Shown in pieces: positions 8,785 through 16,600 of a DNA stretch of 64,000 bases. The number at the start of each line of letters is the position of its first letter. Positions within the stretch are counted from its first letter, which is position 1. This DNA comes from an uncultured Clostridia bacterium (GTDB taxonomy: Bacteria > Bacillota > Clostridia > Oscillospirales > Oscillospiraceae). Where the stretch lies: NCBI GenBank assembly GCA_945948535.1, contig CAMFBN010000006.1:1-64000 (forward strand), read 5' to 3'. The translations under genes and the position numbers were made by a program. Below the pieces are notes generated by a model. It did no database searches, was not told where the DNA came from, and saw only the letters and a program-made list of their open reading frames with translations.

Positions 8785-9797
8785 ACATTCTTGCGGTAGA
8801 ATCCTCCTGCGATGAAACCGCCGTCGCCATCGTCAGGGATGGGCGGCAGGTGCTGACGGACTGCATCGCCTCCCAAGTGGACCTGCACCGGATTTACGGC
8901 GGCGTAGTGCCGGAGATCGCCTCCCGGAAGCACATTGAAGCGATTTACGGTCTGGCTGAGCAAGCGCTGCGCGAAACCGGCCTGACCCGGCGGGACATTG
9001 ACGCAGTTGCCGTGACCTATGCCCCGGGTCTCATCGGCGCGGTGCTGGTGGGTGTGAACTTTGCCAAGGCGGCGGCGCTGGCCATGGGCAAGCCCCTGAT
9101 TCCGGTGCACCACATCCGGGGCCATATCGCCGCCAATTATCTTGCCTACCCGGAATTGGAACCGCCTTTTCTGTGTCTGGTGGTGTCCGGCGGACACACC
9201 ATGTTTGTGGAGGTCAAGGACTATACGGATATGCGGATCCTCGGTACCACGCTGGACGATGCGGCAGGGGAGAGCTTTGACAAGGTGGCGCGGGTGCTGG
9301 GAATGCCCTATCCCGGCGGAGCGGCTCTTGACAAGGCGGCAAAGCTGGGCGATGAAACAAAATACGCGCTTCCTCGCAGTAAACCCGGCGAAAATCCCTA
9401 CAACATGAGCTTTTCCGGCCTGAAAACCGCCGCCCTGAACCTGATTCACCATGCGGAGCAGGTGGGAGAGGAACTGGACATGCCCAGTCTGTGCGCGGCC
9501 TTTTCCGCTGCCGTGTCCGACACGCTGGTTCCCCGGGCAGTGATGGCTATGAGGGAAACCGGCTACCGGAAAATCGCGGTTGCCGGCGGTGTGGCGGCCA
9601 ATTCCCGCATTCGCGCTGACCTGTTGGCGGCGGCGAAAGAATTGGGTGCGGAGGTCTATATGCCCCCCTTAAGTCTTTGCGGCGACAACGGCGCCATGAT
9701 CGGGGCACAGGCATATTATGAATACCGTGCCGGGAACACGGCGGATATGCGCCTGAACGCCTACGCGACCAAATCCATACTGGGGGAAGCACTGTAA
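8781..9797 (+). CDS. tsaD: tRNA N6-threonylcarbamoyladenosine synthase subunit TsaD
   Basis: 338 aa if translation starts at TTG 8781, which overlaps the rimI stop and sits nine bases after AAAGGAG. The GTG at 8772 in the track would touch the ribosome site and is less likely. The protein begins MNILAVESSCDETAVAIV, the classic TsaD start. It contains the metal-binding HHIRGHIAANYL motif and the later SGGHT and GGVAANSRIR nucleotide-binding segments. It transfers the threonylcarbamoyl group to A37 of ANN-decoding tRNAs together with TsaB and TsaE. Confidence 0.95.
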   Translation: MNILAVESSCDETAVAIVRDGRQVLTDCIASQVDLHRIYGGVVPEIASRKHIEAIYGLAEQALRETGLTRRDIDAVAVTYAPGLIGAVLVGVNFAKAAALAMGKPLIPVHHIRGHIAANYLAYPELEPPFLCLVVSGGHTMFVEVKDYTDMRILGTTLDDAAGESFDKVARVLGMPYPGGAALDKAAKLGDETKYALPRSKPGENPYNMSFSGLKTAALNLIHHAEQVGEELDMPSLCAAFSAAVSDTLVPRAVMAMRETGYRKIAVAGGVAANSRIRADLLAAAKELGAEVYMPPLSLCGDNGAMIGAQAYYEYRAGNTADMRLNAYATKSILGEAL

Positions 9798-9938
9798 ACT
9801 GGTGTGGATAAATATAAGCGCGTTGGCATGGTGATTATAGCGTAATTGTTAAAAGCCTGTTACTAAAGCACGGATATTATCAACATTTGAACTGTACTTT
9901 TGTGGATAGGTCTGTGGAAACTGTGCATAACATAACGC

Positions 9939-9967
9939 AAAAGAGAGGGCAATTCGCCCTCTCTTTT
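9939..9967. terminator. Bidirectional terminator between tsaD and the dehydrogenase gene
   Basis: AAAAGAGAGGGC, loop AATTC, then GCCCTCTCTTTT. The A and T tracts on either side let it terminate on both strands between these convergent genes. Confidence 0.85.
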
Positions 9968-9970
9968 CAG

Positions 9971-10930
9971 TTACCTATTCACAACGTTCTGCGGCTTCCC
10001 CTCGAGGAATGCCCGGATGTTCTCCACCACAGTATCCAGCAACCGCTGACGGCTCTCCACCGGAGCCCAGGCCATGTGGGGCGTGATGATGCAGTTCTTG
10101 CAGGAAAGCAGGGGACAGTCTGCGTCCATAGGCTCGTGGCACACCACATCAACGGCGGCAGAGCGGAGCTTGCCGGAATTCAGAGCGTCGGCAAGGGCCT
10201 GTTCGTCTACCAGAGGCCCGCGGGAGGTGTTGATGAGCATGGCCCCGTCCTTCATTTTGGCAATGGATTCCGCGTTGATAATTTTCTCCGTCTCCGGGAA
10301 CAGGGGGCAGTGCAGGGACACAATGTCGGACTGGGTCAGCAGCGTGTCCAAGTCCACATATTCACCAATCTGGCGGCCCTCCTCGCTCTGGGAACGGTTG
10401 TAGGCGATGACCTTCATACCGAAAGCCTTTGCCAGCCTGCCCACGGCTTTCCCAATGCTGCCGAAGCCGATAATGCCCAGTGTTTTGCCCACCAGTTCCG
10501 TCTGCGGTGTCAGCCAGTAGGTAAAGCAATTTGCGTTAACCCAGCCCCCGGTGTGAACATCGTGGTTGTGGAGTCCCACCCGGTGGCAAAGCTCCAGAAT
10601 CAGGGCCATGGTGAACTGGGCCACGGCTGCCGTGCCATAGGTGGGAACATTGGTTACGGGGATACCGCGCTTGGCACAGGCGGCGCAGTCCACGACGTTG
10701 TAGCCCGTTGCCTGCACGCAGATCAGACGGATATTGGGGCAGTGGGCCAGCAGATTTTCGGTGATGTGCACCTTGTTCACCAGAACAATCTCGCTGTCGC
10801 CGATGCGTTCGATGGCTTCTTCTTCGGAATCCGTCCGGTCATAGATGGTCAGCTCACCGAACTGGCGCAGGCAGTCGTAGGACAGGTCGCCGGGGTTCAG
10901 CGCGTGTCCGTCGAGAATCACAATTTTCAT
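9971..10930 (-). CDS. D-2-hydroxyacid dehydrogenase (NAD-dependent)
   Basis: 319 aa. The Rossmann fingerprint GFGSIG is near residue 152. The catalytic triad positions are visible as NTSRGPLVDE (Arg), VDVVCHEP (Glu) and ITPHMAWA (His). Members reduce 2-keto acids such as hydroxypyruvate, glyoxylate or phenylpyruvate; the substrate cannot be told from sequence. A GGAGGT site precedes ATG 10930. It is divergent from the rluA-type gene, with 60 bases between. Confidence 0.88.
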   Translation of the reverse strand: MKIVILDGHALNPGDLSYDCLRQFGELTIYDRTDSEEEAIERIGDSEIVLVNKVHITENLLAHCPNIRLICVQATGYNVVDCAACAKRGIPVTNVPTYGTAAVAQFTMALILELCHRVGLHNHDVHTGGWVNANCFTYWLTPQTELVGKTLGIIGFGSIGKAVGRLAKAFGMKVIAYNRSQSEEGRQIGEYVDLDTLLTQSDIVSLHCPLFPETEKIINAESIAKMKDGAMLINTSRGPLVDEQALADALNSGKLRSAAVDVVCHEPMDADCPLLSCKNCIITPHMAWAPVESRQRLLDTVVENIRAFLEGKPQNVVNR

Positions 10931-10990
10931 GGTTGACCTCCTTGAAATGGGGTGTATTTTTTGGTAGGATAAGGCAAAGGAGAGATTTGC

Positions 10991-11626
10991 ATGGAACTAC
11001 TGTATGTGGATGAAGCCGTGGTAGTGTGCATGAAACCCGCCCGTGTGCTGTCCACGGATGAACCGGGAGGACTGCCGGAGCTGGTGCGTCAGGCACTGGG
11101 GTACCCGAGGGCGGATGTGCGCACGGTACACCGGCTGGACCGGGTGGTCAGCGGGGTGATGGTGCTGGCAAGGTCCGCTGAGGCCGCGTCGGAACTGTCC
11201 CGGCAGGTGCGGGAGGACGAATTTTCCAAGGAATACCTTGCGGTTCTCCACGGCGTTCCAAAGTCCCCGGAGGGAACGCTTACGGATCTGCTGTACCGGG
11301 ACAAGGCCCGCCGTATGACCATGGTAGCCCGTGAGCCGGGGAAGGGCGTGCAGGAAGCGGTGCTTGACTACCGGGTATTGGGGACGGCTGAGGGTCTGAG
11401 CAAGGTAGCCGTGCTTCTTCACACCGGCAGAACCCACCAGATTCGGGTGCAGTTTGCCAGCCGGGGACTGCCGCTGGTGGGGGAGCGGAAGTATTCGGAA
11501 CTGGGGGACCCCTGTGAAATCGCCCTGTGGTCCCATAAAATCGGCTTTACCCACCCGCTGACAGGGAAACAAATGGAGTTCTCTCAGGAGCCGCCAAAGG
11601 AGAATCCCTGGACGCTTTTTGAATGA
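10991..11626 (+). CDS. RluA-family RNA pseudouridine synthase
   Basis: 211 aa, short for the family because no S4 RNA-binding domain is present. HRLDRVVSGVMVLA contains the catalytic Asp motif (HRLDR); LHTGRTHQIRVQFA and GLPLVGERKY are the other conserved family blocks. It would isomerise uridine in rRNA or tRNA, with the site unknown. An AGGAGAG-type site precedes the ATG. The short single-domain form resembles RluA/RluC relatives that modify a single stem-loop. Confidence 0.88.
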   Translation: MELLYVDEAVVVCMKPARVLSTDEPGGLPELVRQALGYPRADVRTVHRLDRVVSGVMVLARSAEAASELSRQVREDEFSKEYLAVLHGVPKSPEGTLTDLLYRDKARRMTMVAREPGKGVQEAVLDYRVLGTAEGLSKVAVLLHTGRTHQIRVQFASRGLPLVGERKYSELGDPCEIALWSHKIGFTHPLTGKQMEFSQEPPKENPWTLFE

Positions 11627-11700
11627 AGTCCCGACATGCTGTGCGATAAATGGAGTATATCATACTTTTTCCATTCTTGCAAACACCAGGAGGATAAGTA

Positions 11701-11958
11701 ATGCCGCATTATGACTTTTTCCAGCACAAACAGTGCGAGTATTTCCCATGCCATGCGGGGGCCGACCCGGAGACCTTCAGCTGCCTGTTCTGCTACTGTC
11801 CGCTGTACTGCCTGGGCGAGAACTGCGGTGGAAACTTTCGATACACCGCCTCCGGCATCAAGGACTGCCAGCACTGTCTGCGGCCCCATAGACGGGAGAA
11901 TTATGACACCATCTGCAAACAAATGAAACAGGTGCTGGAGCTGGTGAAAAAGCCTTGA
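11701..11958 (+). CDS. Small cysteine-rich protein
   Basis: 85 aa with about ten cysteines spread over FFQHKQCEYFPCH, CLFCYCPLYCLGENCGG and DCQHC, suggesting one or two metal sites. It resembles the 'cysteine-rich small domain' family common in Clostridia, sometimes found near cobalamin genes; its biochemical role is unknown. AGGAGG lies eight bases before the ATG. The tRNA-Ser promoter overlaps its stop codon. Confidence 0.75.
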   Translation: MPHYDFFQHKQCEYFPCHAGADPETFSCLFCYCPLYCLGENCGGNFRYTASGIKDCQHCLRPHRRENYDTICKQMKQVLELVKKP

Positions 11959-11983
11959 TTTTTTGCCGCTAAGCTGGTATAAT
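11955..11983 (+). promoter_or_regulatory. Promoter for tRNA-Ser
   Basis: TTGATT and a perfect TATAAT are separated by 17 bases and end ten bases before the tRNA. The -35 box covers the stop codon of the cysteine-rich gene. Confidence 0.7.
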
Positions 11984-11993
11984 GGCACCCAAT

Positions 11994-12084
11994 GGAGATG
12001 TACCCAAGTGGCCGAAGGGTGCGGATTCGAAATCCGCTAGGCGCCGAAAGGCGTGCGGGGGTTCAAATCCCTCCATCTCCGCCA
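11994..12084 (+). tRNA. tRNA-Ser (anticodon CGA)
   Basis: Seven-base acceptor arms GGAGATG and CATCTCC, a long variable arm, the T-loop GTTCAAATC and an encoded CCA end are all present. The anticodon loop TTCGAAA gives CGA, reading UCG serine codons. A terminator follows directly. Confidence 0.95.
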
Positions 12085-12090
12085 GGAAAG

Positions 12091-12118
12091 CCATACCCTT
12101 ACGGGGGTATGGTTTTTT
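12091..12118 (+). terminator. Terminator for tRNA-Ser
   Basis: CCATACCC, loop TTACG, GGGGTATGG, then TTTTTT, seven bases after the encoded CCA. Confidence 0.85.
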
Positions 12119-12124
12119 CTAATT

Positions 12125-12220
12125 GGAGGGATTTGAACCGTAATGAATCCATCAGTCCGGTGGACTGATGGCATCCGGCGGCTCGACGCCGGATGCTCCA
12201 TATTGTAATCAAATCCCTCC
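12125..12220. repeat. Nested palindromic element built from tRNA-Ser tail sequence
   Basis: Outer arms GGAGGGATTTGA (12125-12136) and TCAAATCCCTCC (12209-12220) are perfect complements and are copied from the T-arm of the adjacent tRNA. Inside are two further perfect 10-bp hairpins: CCATCAGTCC/GGACTGATGG and GCATCCGGCG/CGCCGGATGC. The RNA or single strand would fold as a three-way junction. It codes for nothing recognisable. Confidence 0.75.
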
Positions 12221-12230
12221 ATCTCCGCCA
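12209..12230 (+). repeat. Second copy of the tRNA-Ser 3' end (22 bp)
   Basis: TCAAATCCCTCCATCTCCGCCA is identical to 12063-12084, the 3' end of tRNA-Ser including the CCA. This is the kind of duplication left when an element integrates at a tRNA 3' end and later decays. Only 146 bp separate the copies, so no functional element remains. Confidence 0.85.
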
Positions 12231-12233
12231 ATA

Positions 12234-12279
12234 CATTTAATCCCGGTATTCTTTTGGAATACCGGGATTGAATGTTTTT
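12234..12279 (+). terminator. Strong terminator downstream of the duplicated tRNA tail
   Basis: CATTTAATCCCGGTATTC and GAATACCGGGATTGAATG form a long stem followed by TTTTT. It may be the original tRNA-Ser terminator, displaced by an insertion. From here to 12446 I see no gene; a degenerate 16-bp copy (12400-12415) of the sequence at 12134-12149 is the only notable thing. Confidence 0.8.
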
Positions 12280-12446
12280 CGTATTCAATTCAGATAATGA
12301 ATATTTCAAAGACTGCGTTTTCCCTTATTTTTACCCTTATGCCTTCACGGATTTGATAAACTGCTTAATCCGCAGCACCTTTTTGCATTTGGATGGTTCT
12401 GAACCATAGTGAATCAAACCCTCTGAAAACTGGGGAATTACCAATA

Positions 12447-13415
12447 TTAAACAAAAAACTGGAACAGGCAGAAGGCAGCATAGATGCACAGAAGCAGGAT
12501 ACCCTGCCAGCGCTCCAGCTTTTTCCGGGTCAGGGCGGGGACGCACAGCAGCAACATGACAATCAGCATCAGGGGAATGTCCAGCACCAGAGATGCGTTG
12601 TGGCCCAGCAGCAGCTTGCCCACGGGCACCTCGAAGGGAGCCAGCGTGACCGCCACACCGGAAACCAGCACCAGATTGAACACGTTCGCGCCGATGACGT
12701 TGCCGATGCCCAGGGAGGCATGGCCCTTCTTTAGAGATGTGATGGTGGTGACCAGCTCGGGAAGGCTGGTGCCCAGCGCCACGAAGGTCAGAGCGATGAC
12801 GGTTTCGGGCACGCCCAGGAACTGGGCAATGATGGTGCCGTGTTCCACCAGCAGGTCAGCGCCCACGGCGATGAGGGCCGCGCCCACCACCAGCAGCACC
12901 AGCTCCATCAGCAGGGTCCGGGGCTTGCCGTCGCTTTCCTCTTCTTCCTCCACTTCATCGGGGTGCTTCAGGCCCTGACGGACGTTGAGGATCAGGTAGA
13001 CAACGAAGATCGCCAGCATGACAAGACCCATCCAGCGGGGGAAGTAGCCCAGCAGGTAGGCGGCTACGCAGTAGAGAGCTGCGGAGCTGAAGAAGAAAAT
13101 GACGGGCATTTTCATGGTTTTCGCGTTGGCAGGGCCGGGGTTGAAGGCGACGGAAATACCGGCAATCAGGGCGGTGTTGCAGATGATGGAGCCGATGGCG
13201 TTGCCGTAGGCCATGGCGCCCTGACCCAGCATGGCGCCGGTGGCGGAGACCATGACCTCGGGCAGGGTGGTGCCGATGGAAACCACAGTGGCGCCCACGA
13301 TGATATCGGGCAGGTGGAAGCGGCGGGCGAGGCCGGTGGCGCCGTCAACGAACCAGTCGCCGCCCTTGATGAGCAGCAGCAGACCGACGGCAAAGAAAAG
13401 AATGGATTGAATCAT
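12447..13415 (-). CDS. CaCA-family cation antiporter (YrbG-like)
   Basis: 322 aa from ATG 13415, which has AGGAG eight bases upstream; the track start six codons earlier has none. It has about ten membrane segments in two homologous halves, each carrying an alpha-repeat: VGATVVSIGTTLPEVMVSATG in the first and LTFVALGTSLPELVTTITS in the second. An acidic cytoplasmic loop (EVEEEEESDG) separates the halves. The family exchanges Na+ or H+ for Ca2+, Mn2+ or related ions. The yybP-ykoY-like leader upstream suggests that Mn2+ is the relevant substrate here. Confidence 0.9.
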   Translation of the reverse strand: MIQSILFFAVGLLLLIKGGDWFVDGATGLARRFHLPDIIVGATVVSIGTTLPEVMVSATGAMLGQGAMAYGNAIGSIICNTALIAGISVAFNPGPANAKTMKMPVIFFFSSAALYCVAAYLLGYFPRWMGLVMLAIFVVYLILNVRQGLKHPDEVEEEEESDGKPRTLLMELVLLVVGAALIAVGADLLVEHGTIIAQFLGVPETVIALTFVALGTSLPELVTTITSLKKGHASLGIGNVIGANVFNLVLVSGVAVTLAPFEVPVGKLLLGHNASLVLDIPLMLIVMLLLCVPALTRKKLERWQGILLLCIYAAFCLFQFFV

Positions 13416-13451
13416 TTTGCACACTCCTAACACAAATTCTTAACGCAAGGC

Positions 13452-13485
13452 GAAAAAAATACCCGACACCCCAATACGGATGCCG
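13452..13485 (-). terminator. Terminator between the riboswitch aptamer and the antiporter gene
   Basis: Read on the minus strand, CGGCATCC and GGGTGTCG pair (two G-U pairs) and are followed by a run of seven T. It lies about 40 bases upstream of the start codon and would be the expression platform of the riboswitch. Confidence 0.65.
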
Positions 13486-13507
13486 AGCTCAAACATACGA
13501 CTGGGGA

Positions 13508-13605
13508 GAACATCGTGAGTCTCGCAAATTAAAGCAAGCCAGGCAAAAGCCGCGTCTGTTGACTTGCTGCGCGAAAGGCGCTTGCTACTCCCTCATCGTC
13601 GGAGA
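13508..13605 (-). promoter_or_regulatory. yybP-ykoY-like (Mn2+) riboswitch
   Basis: On the minus strand the leader has GAGGGAGTAGC near its 5' side, a GTCAACA segment in the middle and TTTGCGAGACTCA near its 3' side. These correspond to the conserved GGGGAGUAG, GUCAACA and GCAAGACC elements of the yybP-ykoY class. The leader lies between a strong promoter and a terminator ahead of a cation antiporter, a typical partner. High Mn2+ would favour read-through and export. Confidence 0.65.
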
Positions 13606-13619
13606 TATTCATTTCCGCT

Positions 13620-13648
13620 ATTCTAGCATTGCATCCGGAAAAAGTCAA
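13620..13648 (-). promoter_or_regulatory. Promoter for the riboswitch-antiporter transcript
   Basis: TTGACT and TAGAAT are separated by 17 bases on the minus strand, just upstream of the aptamer. Confidence 0.7.
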
Positions 13649-13720
13649 GCTGGAATCTCTGAAAATGTGACGGACTTGTCCATAGCAGCTGTGGTAGGAT
13701 TCTGCGTGGAGGGATGCGGT

Positions 13721-14692
13721 ATGAAAGTAATCTGGAAGGAAATCTGCACGGCTTTTTTTATGGGGGCGATTCTGCCGGTATTGATTCTAAATATTTCCGC
13801 GCTTTTACTCAGGGGAAAAGCGCAGGAACTGCCAATTGTAGAAAGCGTTCCGGAGACAAGCGCGGCAGAGGGGTTGGATTTTCCCGTGCTGATACATTTT
13901 TCGGACGGAAATGTGAAGCAGATGGATATGGATATGTACCTGACCGGTGTCGTTCTTGGCGAAATGCCGGCGGATTTTGAATCGGAGGCGTTGAAAGCGC
14001 AGGCAGTTGCCGCAAGGACCTATACCGCAAAGGCGGTCAAGACCGGTGGAAAACATGGAAACGGAAGCATATGCACCGATCCCAGCTGCTGTCAGGCGTA
14101 TCTGTCGGAAGAAATGTACCTCAGCCGGGGCGGAACGGAGGAACTGCTTCAGAAGGTTCGCAGTGCAGTCGAGGATACCTCCGGCTATGTGCTGACCTAT
14201 GATGGAGAACTGATCGAAGCGACGTATTTCTCCTGCTCCGGGGGCAGCACGGAGGACGCCGTCGCTGTTTGGGGCACGGATTATCCCTATTTAAGGGCAG
14301 TGCCCAGCCCCGGAGAGGAGGAGGCTCATCACTTTTGCGACACGACGTGCTTTACAGTATCGCAGTTTCAGGAAAAGACCGGCTGTACCCTGACTGGGGA
14401 CCAAAGCGAATGGTTTGAAATTGAAGCGTACACACAAGGCGGCGGAATAGACTCAATGCTGATCTGCGGGGAACGATACACCGGGACGCAGCTGCGTCAG
14501 CGATTGGGCCTGCCTTCCACCGCTATGACGATATCCGCCGTGGGAAACACCATTACGATTGTCACAAGGGGCTATGGTCACCGAGTGGGAATGAGCCAGT
14601 ACGGAGCCGATGCCATGGCGGCAACCGGCAGTAATTTTATTGAGATTCTGGCGCATTACTATCCCGGCACGCAGCTGGTCCAGCTTTCTTAA
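13721..14692 (+). CDS. spoIID: Stage II sporulation protein D
   Basis: 323 aa from ATG 13721 (GGAGG eight bases upstream). The track ORF starts inside the divergent promoter and is too long. One N-terminal membrane anchor (about residues 9-29) precedes an extracellular SpoIID/LytB domain. Landmarks are MYLTGVVLGEMPADFESEALKAQAVAARTY, with the conserved catalytic Glu in EMP, then YFSCSGGSTEDA and GYGHRVGMSQYGA. SpoIID is the lytic transglycosylase that works with SpoIIP and SpoIIM in forespore engulfment. No sporulation partner is adjacent. Confidence 0.93.
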   Translation: MKVIWKEICTAFFMGAILPVLILNISALLLRGKAQELPIVESVPETSAAEGLDFPVLIHFSDGNVKQMDMDMYLTGVVLGEMPADFESEALKAQAVAARTYTAKAVKTGGKHGNGSICTDPSCCQAYLSEEMYLSRGGTEELLQKVRSAVEDTSGYVLTYDGELIEATYFSCSGGSTEDAVAVWGTDYPYLRAVPSPGEEEAHHFCDTTCFTVSQFQEKTGCTLTGDQSEWFEIEAYTQGGGIDSMLICGERYTGTQLRQRLGLPSTAMTISAVGNTITIVTRGYGHRVGMSQYGADAMAATGSNFIEILAHYYPGTQLVQLS

Positions 14693-14847
14693 AAGGTCTG
14701 TTATACAATAGAGAATCACTTATCCTGCGGACGGAAATGCCGCAGGCTTATAATTAACAGTAAGTTCACACAGAGAACCGTTGTTTTATCGAGAAAAATC
14801 TGGTATAGTATACAAAAACTGAGAAGTTAGAAAAAGGAGGAGTCCCA

Positions 14848-16551
14848 ATGATTCTGACGATTGACGGACATACTGCGGAAGCAAAACCGGAGCAAAGTCT
14901 GCTGGACCTGGTGAAACAGTTGGGTCTGGAAGGGAATCGCCTTGCAGACCGTCCACTCGCCGCTAAAATTGCCGGTGAGGTATTTACGCTGAATTATATT
15001 CCTGTCCGCACAAAGGATACGCAGGGTGACCGTCCCTCTATGCGTCAGGCCATGGCGGCTTCCAACGGCGTTATCCGCCTGCTTCACTACGGCGACTCTG
15101 CCGGTAAGAAATGCTATATCCGTACAGCCCAGTTTGCATTCTTTTTGGCACTGCGGCAGCTGTGGCCGGATTCTGCGGGAAAGATCAGCTGTACCCTTGG
15201 CTCCAGCGTCTACATTCAGGTCAGCGGTGCTCCGGATTTTTCAGCGTCGAAACTAAAGCAGCGGGTGAAGGAGATCGTGCAGGAGGGGATTCCGCTGATT
15301 CGCCGCAGAGTCCCGCTGGAAGACGCTGCTGCCAGATTTCACAGGGAAGGGCAGGAGGACAAAGCCCGTCTTCTCCGCTGGCGTTCCACAGATTACTTTG
15401 ACGAATACGTGTTTGGGGACTATGCTGACTATTTCTATGGGGAAATGCTGCCCTCGACGGCGTATCTGACCGTCTGGGATATTTTACCGGCAGATGGAGG
15501 ATTCCTTTTCCTCTACCCGGACGATCAGAATCCTGAGATTTGCGCAAAGATTCCCGCCATGCCGAATTTCTTTTCTGTGTTCAATGAAGGGGAACGCTGG
15601 TGCGCGCTGATGGAGTGTGAAACCGTCGCCGATTTGAACGAACTGACGACCTCGGGCAAAATCCGGGAACTGATCCGGGTAAACGAGGCGCTGCATGAAA
15701 AGCGGTTTTCCCAGGTGGCAGACATGGTTTGCCAGCGCGGCGCGAAGGCGGTTATGCTGGCAGGCCCCAGTTCCTCCGGTAAGACGACTTCTGCTCACCG
15801 CCTGGCGACCCAGCTTCGTGTCCATGGAAAAAAACCAATCCTCATGAGTTTGGATGACTACTACATTGACCGGGATAAAATCGCCCCCGGCCCGGATGGG
15901 AAGCTGGACTTGGAGCACATCAATACCATTGACGTTGCCCTGTTCCGGGAGAATATGGCTCATCTGCTGTCAGGAGAGAGCGTGGAGCTTCCAAGATTCA
16001 ACTTTATCACCGGCCGCAGAGAATGGACAGGGAAGATTCTGACACTGTCTGAGAATTCTGTGATTATCGTGGAGGGTCTCCACGGTCTGAATCCGGCCTT
16101 GCTTCCGGAAAATGTGGAGAAATCCCTGATTTTCCGGCTTTATGTCAGCCCCCTGCTGCCGCTCAATCTGGATGACCATAACCGTATCCCCACCAGCTAT
16201 CTGCGGCTGCTTCGCCGCATTGTACGGGACTACGAGACCCGGGGCGCGTCGGTACAGCATACCCTCTCCATGTGGGACAGCGTGCGCAGGGGAGAGCAGC
16301 GGTGGATTTTCCCTTATCAGGAGAATGCGGATGTGATCTTCAACAGCTCCACGCTGTATGAGCTGGCGGTGCTGAAAAAGCACATCTTCCCCCCACTGAC
16401 AGCGGTGCAGCCGGAGGATGAATGCTACGATGCGGTTCGGAATATTGTCAAGATCCTCAATTACATCCAGGAGGCAGACGTGGACGATGAGATCCCGCCA
16501 ACCAGTCTGGTGCGGGAATTCATCGGCGGGAACACCTTCTATCGAACCTGA
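14848..16551 (+). CDS. TGS-domain / uridine kinase-like fusion protein
   Basis: 567 aa in three parts. Residues 1-65 resemble a TGS ubiquitin-like domain. Residues about 70-200 resemble the second additional (editing-like) domain of threonyl-tRNA synthetase (RLLHYGDSAGKK, FDEYVFGDYADYFYGE). Residues about 285-520 are a uridine kinase/phosphoribulokinase-type P-loop kinase with LAGPSSSGKTTSAHRL (Walker A), MSLDDYYIDRD and VIIVEGLHGLN. This architecture is widespread in Clostridia, but its substrate is not established to my knowledge. AAGGAGGAG precedes the ATG. It is transcribed alone, in a convergent pair with potD. Confidence 0.85.
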   Translation: MILTIDGHTAEAKPEQSLLDLVKQLGLEGNRLADRPLAAKIAGEVFTLNYIPVRTKDTQGDRPSMRQAMAASNGVIRLLHYGDSAGKKCYIRTAQFAFFLALRQLWPDSAGKISCTLGSSVYIQVSGAPDFSASKLKQRVKEIVQEGIPLIRRRVPLEDAAARFHREGQEDKARLLRWRSTDYFDEYVFGDYADYFYGEMLPSTAYLTVWDILPADGGFLFLYPDDQNPEICAKIPAMPNFFSVFNEGERWCALMECETVADLNELTTSGKIRELIRVNEALHEKRFSQVADMVCQRGAKAVMLAGPSSSGKTTSAHRLATQLRVHGKKPILMSLDDYYIDRDKIAPGPDGKLDLEHINTIDVALFRENMAHLLSGESVELPRFNFITGRREWTGKILTLSENSVIIVEGLHGLNPALLPENVEKSLIFRLYVSPLLPLNLDDHNRIPTSYLRLLRRIVRDYETRGASVQHTLSMWDSVRRGEQRWIFPYQENADVIFNSSTLYELAVLKKHIFPPLTAVQPEDECYDAVRNIVKILNYIQEADVDDEIPPTSLVREFIGGNTFYRT

Positions 16552-16559
16552 ATATGGTA

Positions 16560-16588
16560 ACATCCCGGAAGCGCTGCTTCCGGGATGT
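16560..16588. terminator. Hairpin between the kinase fusion gene and potD
   Basis: ACATCCCGGAAGC and GCTTCCGGGATGT are perfect 13-bp arms between two convergent genes. T-rich flanks are short, but the position fits a shared terminator. Confidence 0.7.
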
Positions 16589-16600
16589 CTGCATTCTAGA

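Noticed and set aside
12063-12230. Active integrative element at tRNA-Ser
   Set aside because: The direct repeats are only 146 bp apart and enclose no integrase or cargo; at best it is a remnant.
12337-12546. 69-codon ORF between tRNA-Ser and the antiporter gene
   Set aside because: Overlaps the end of the antiporter gene in another frame, has no ribosome site and no recognisable motif.
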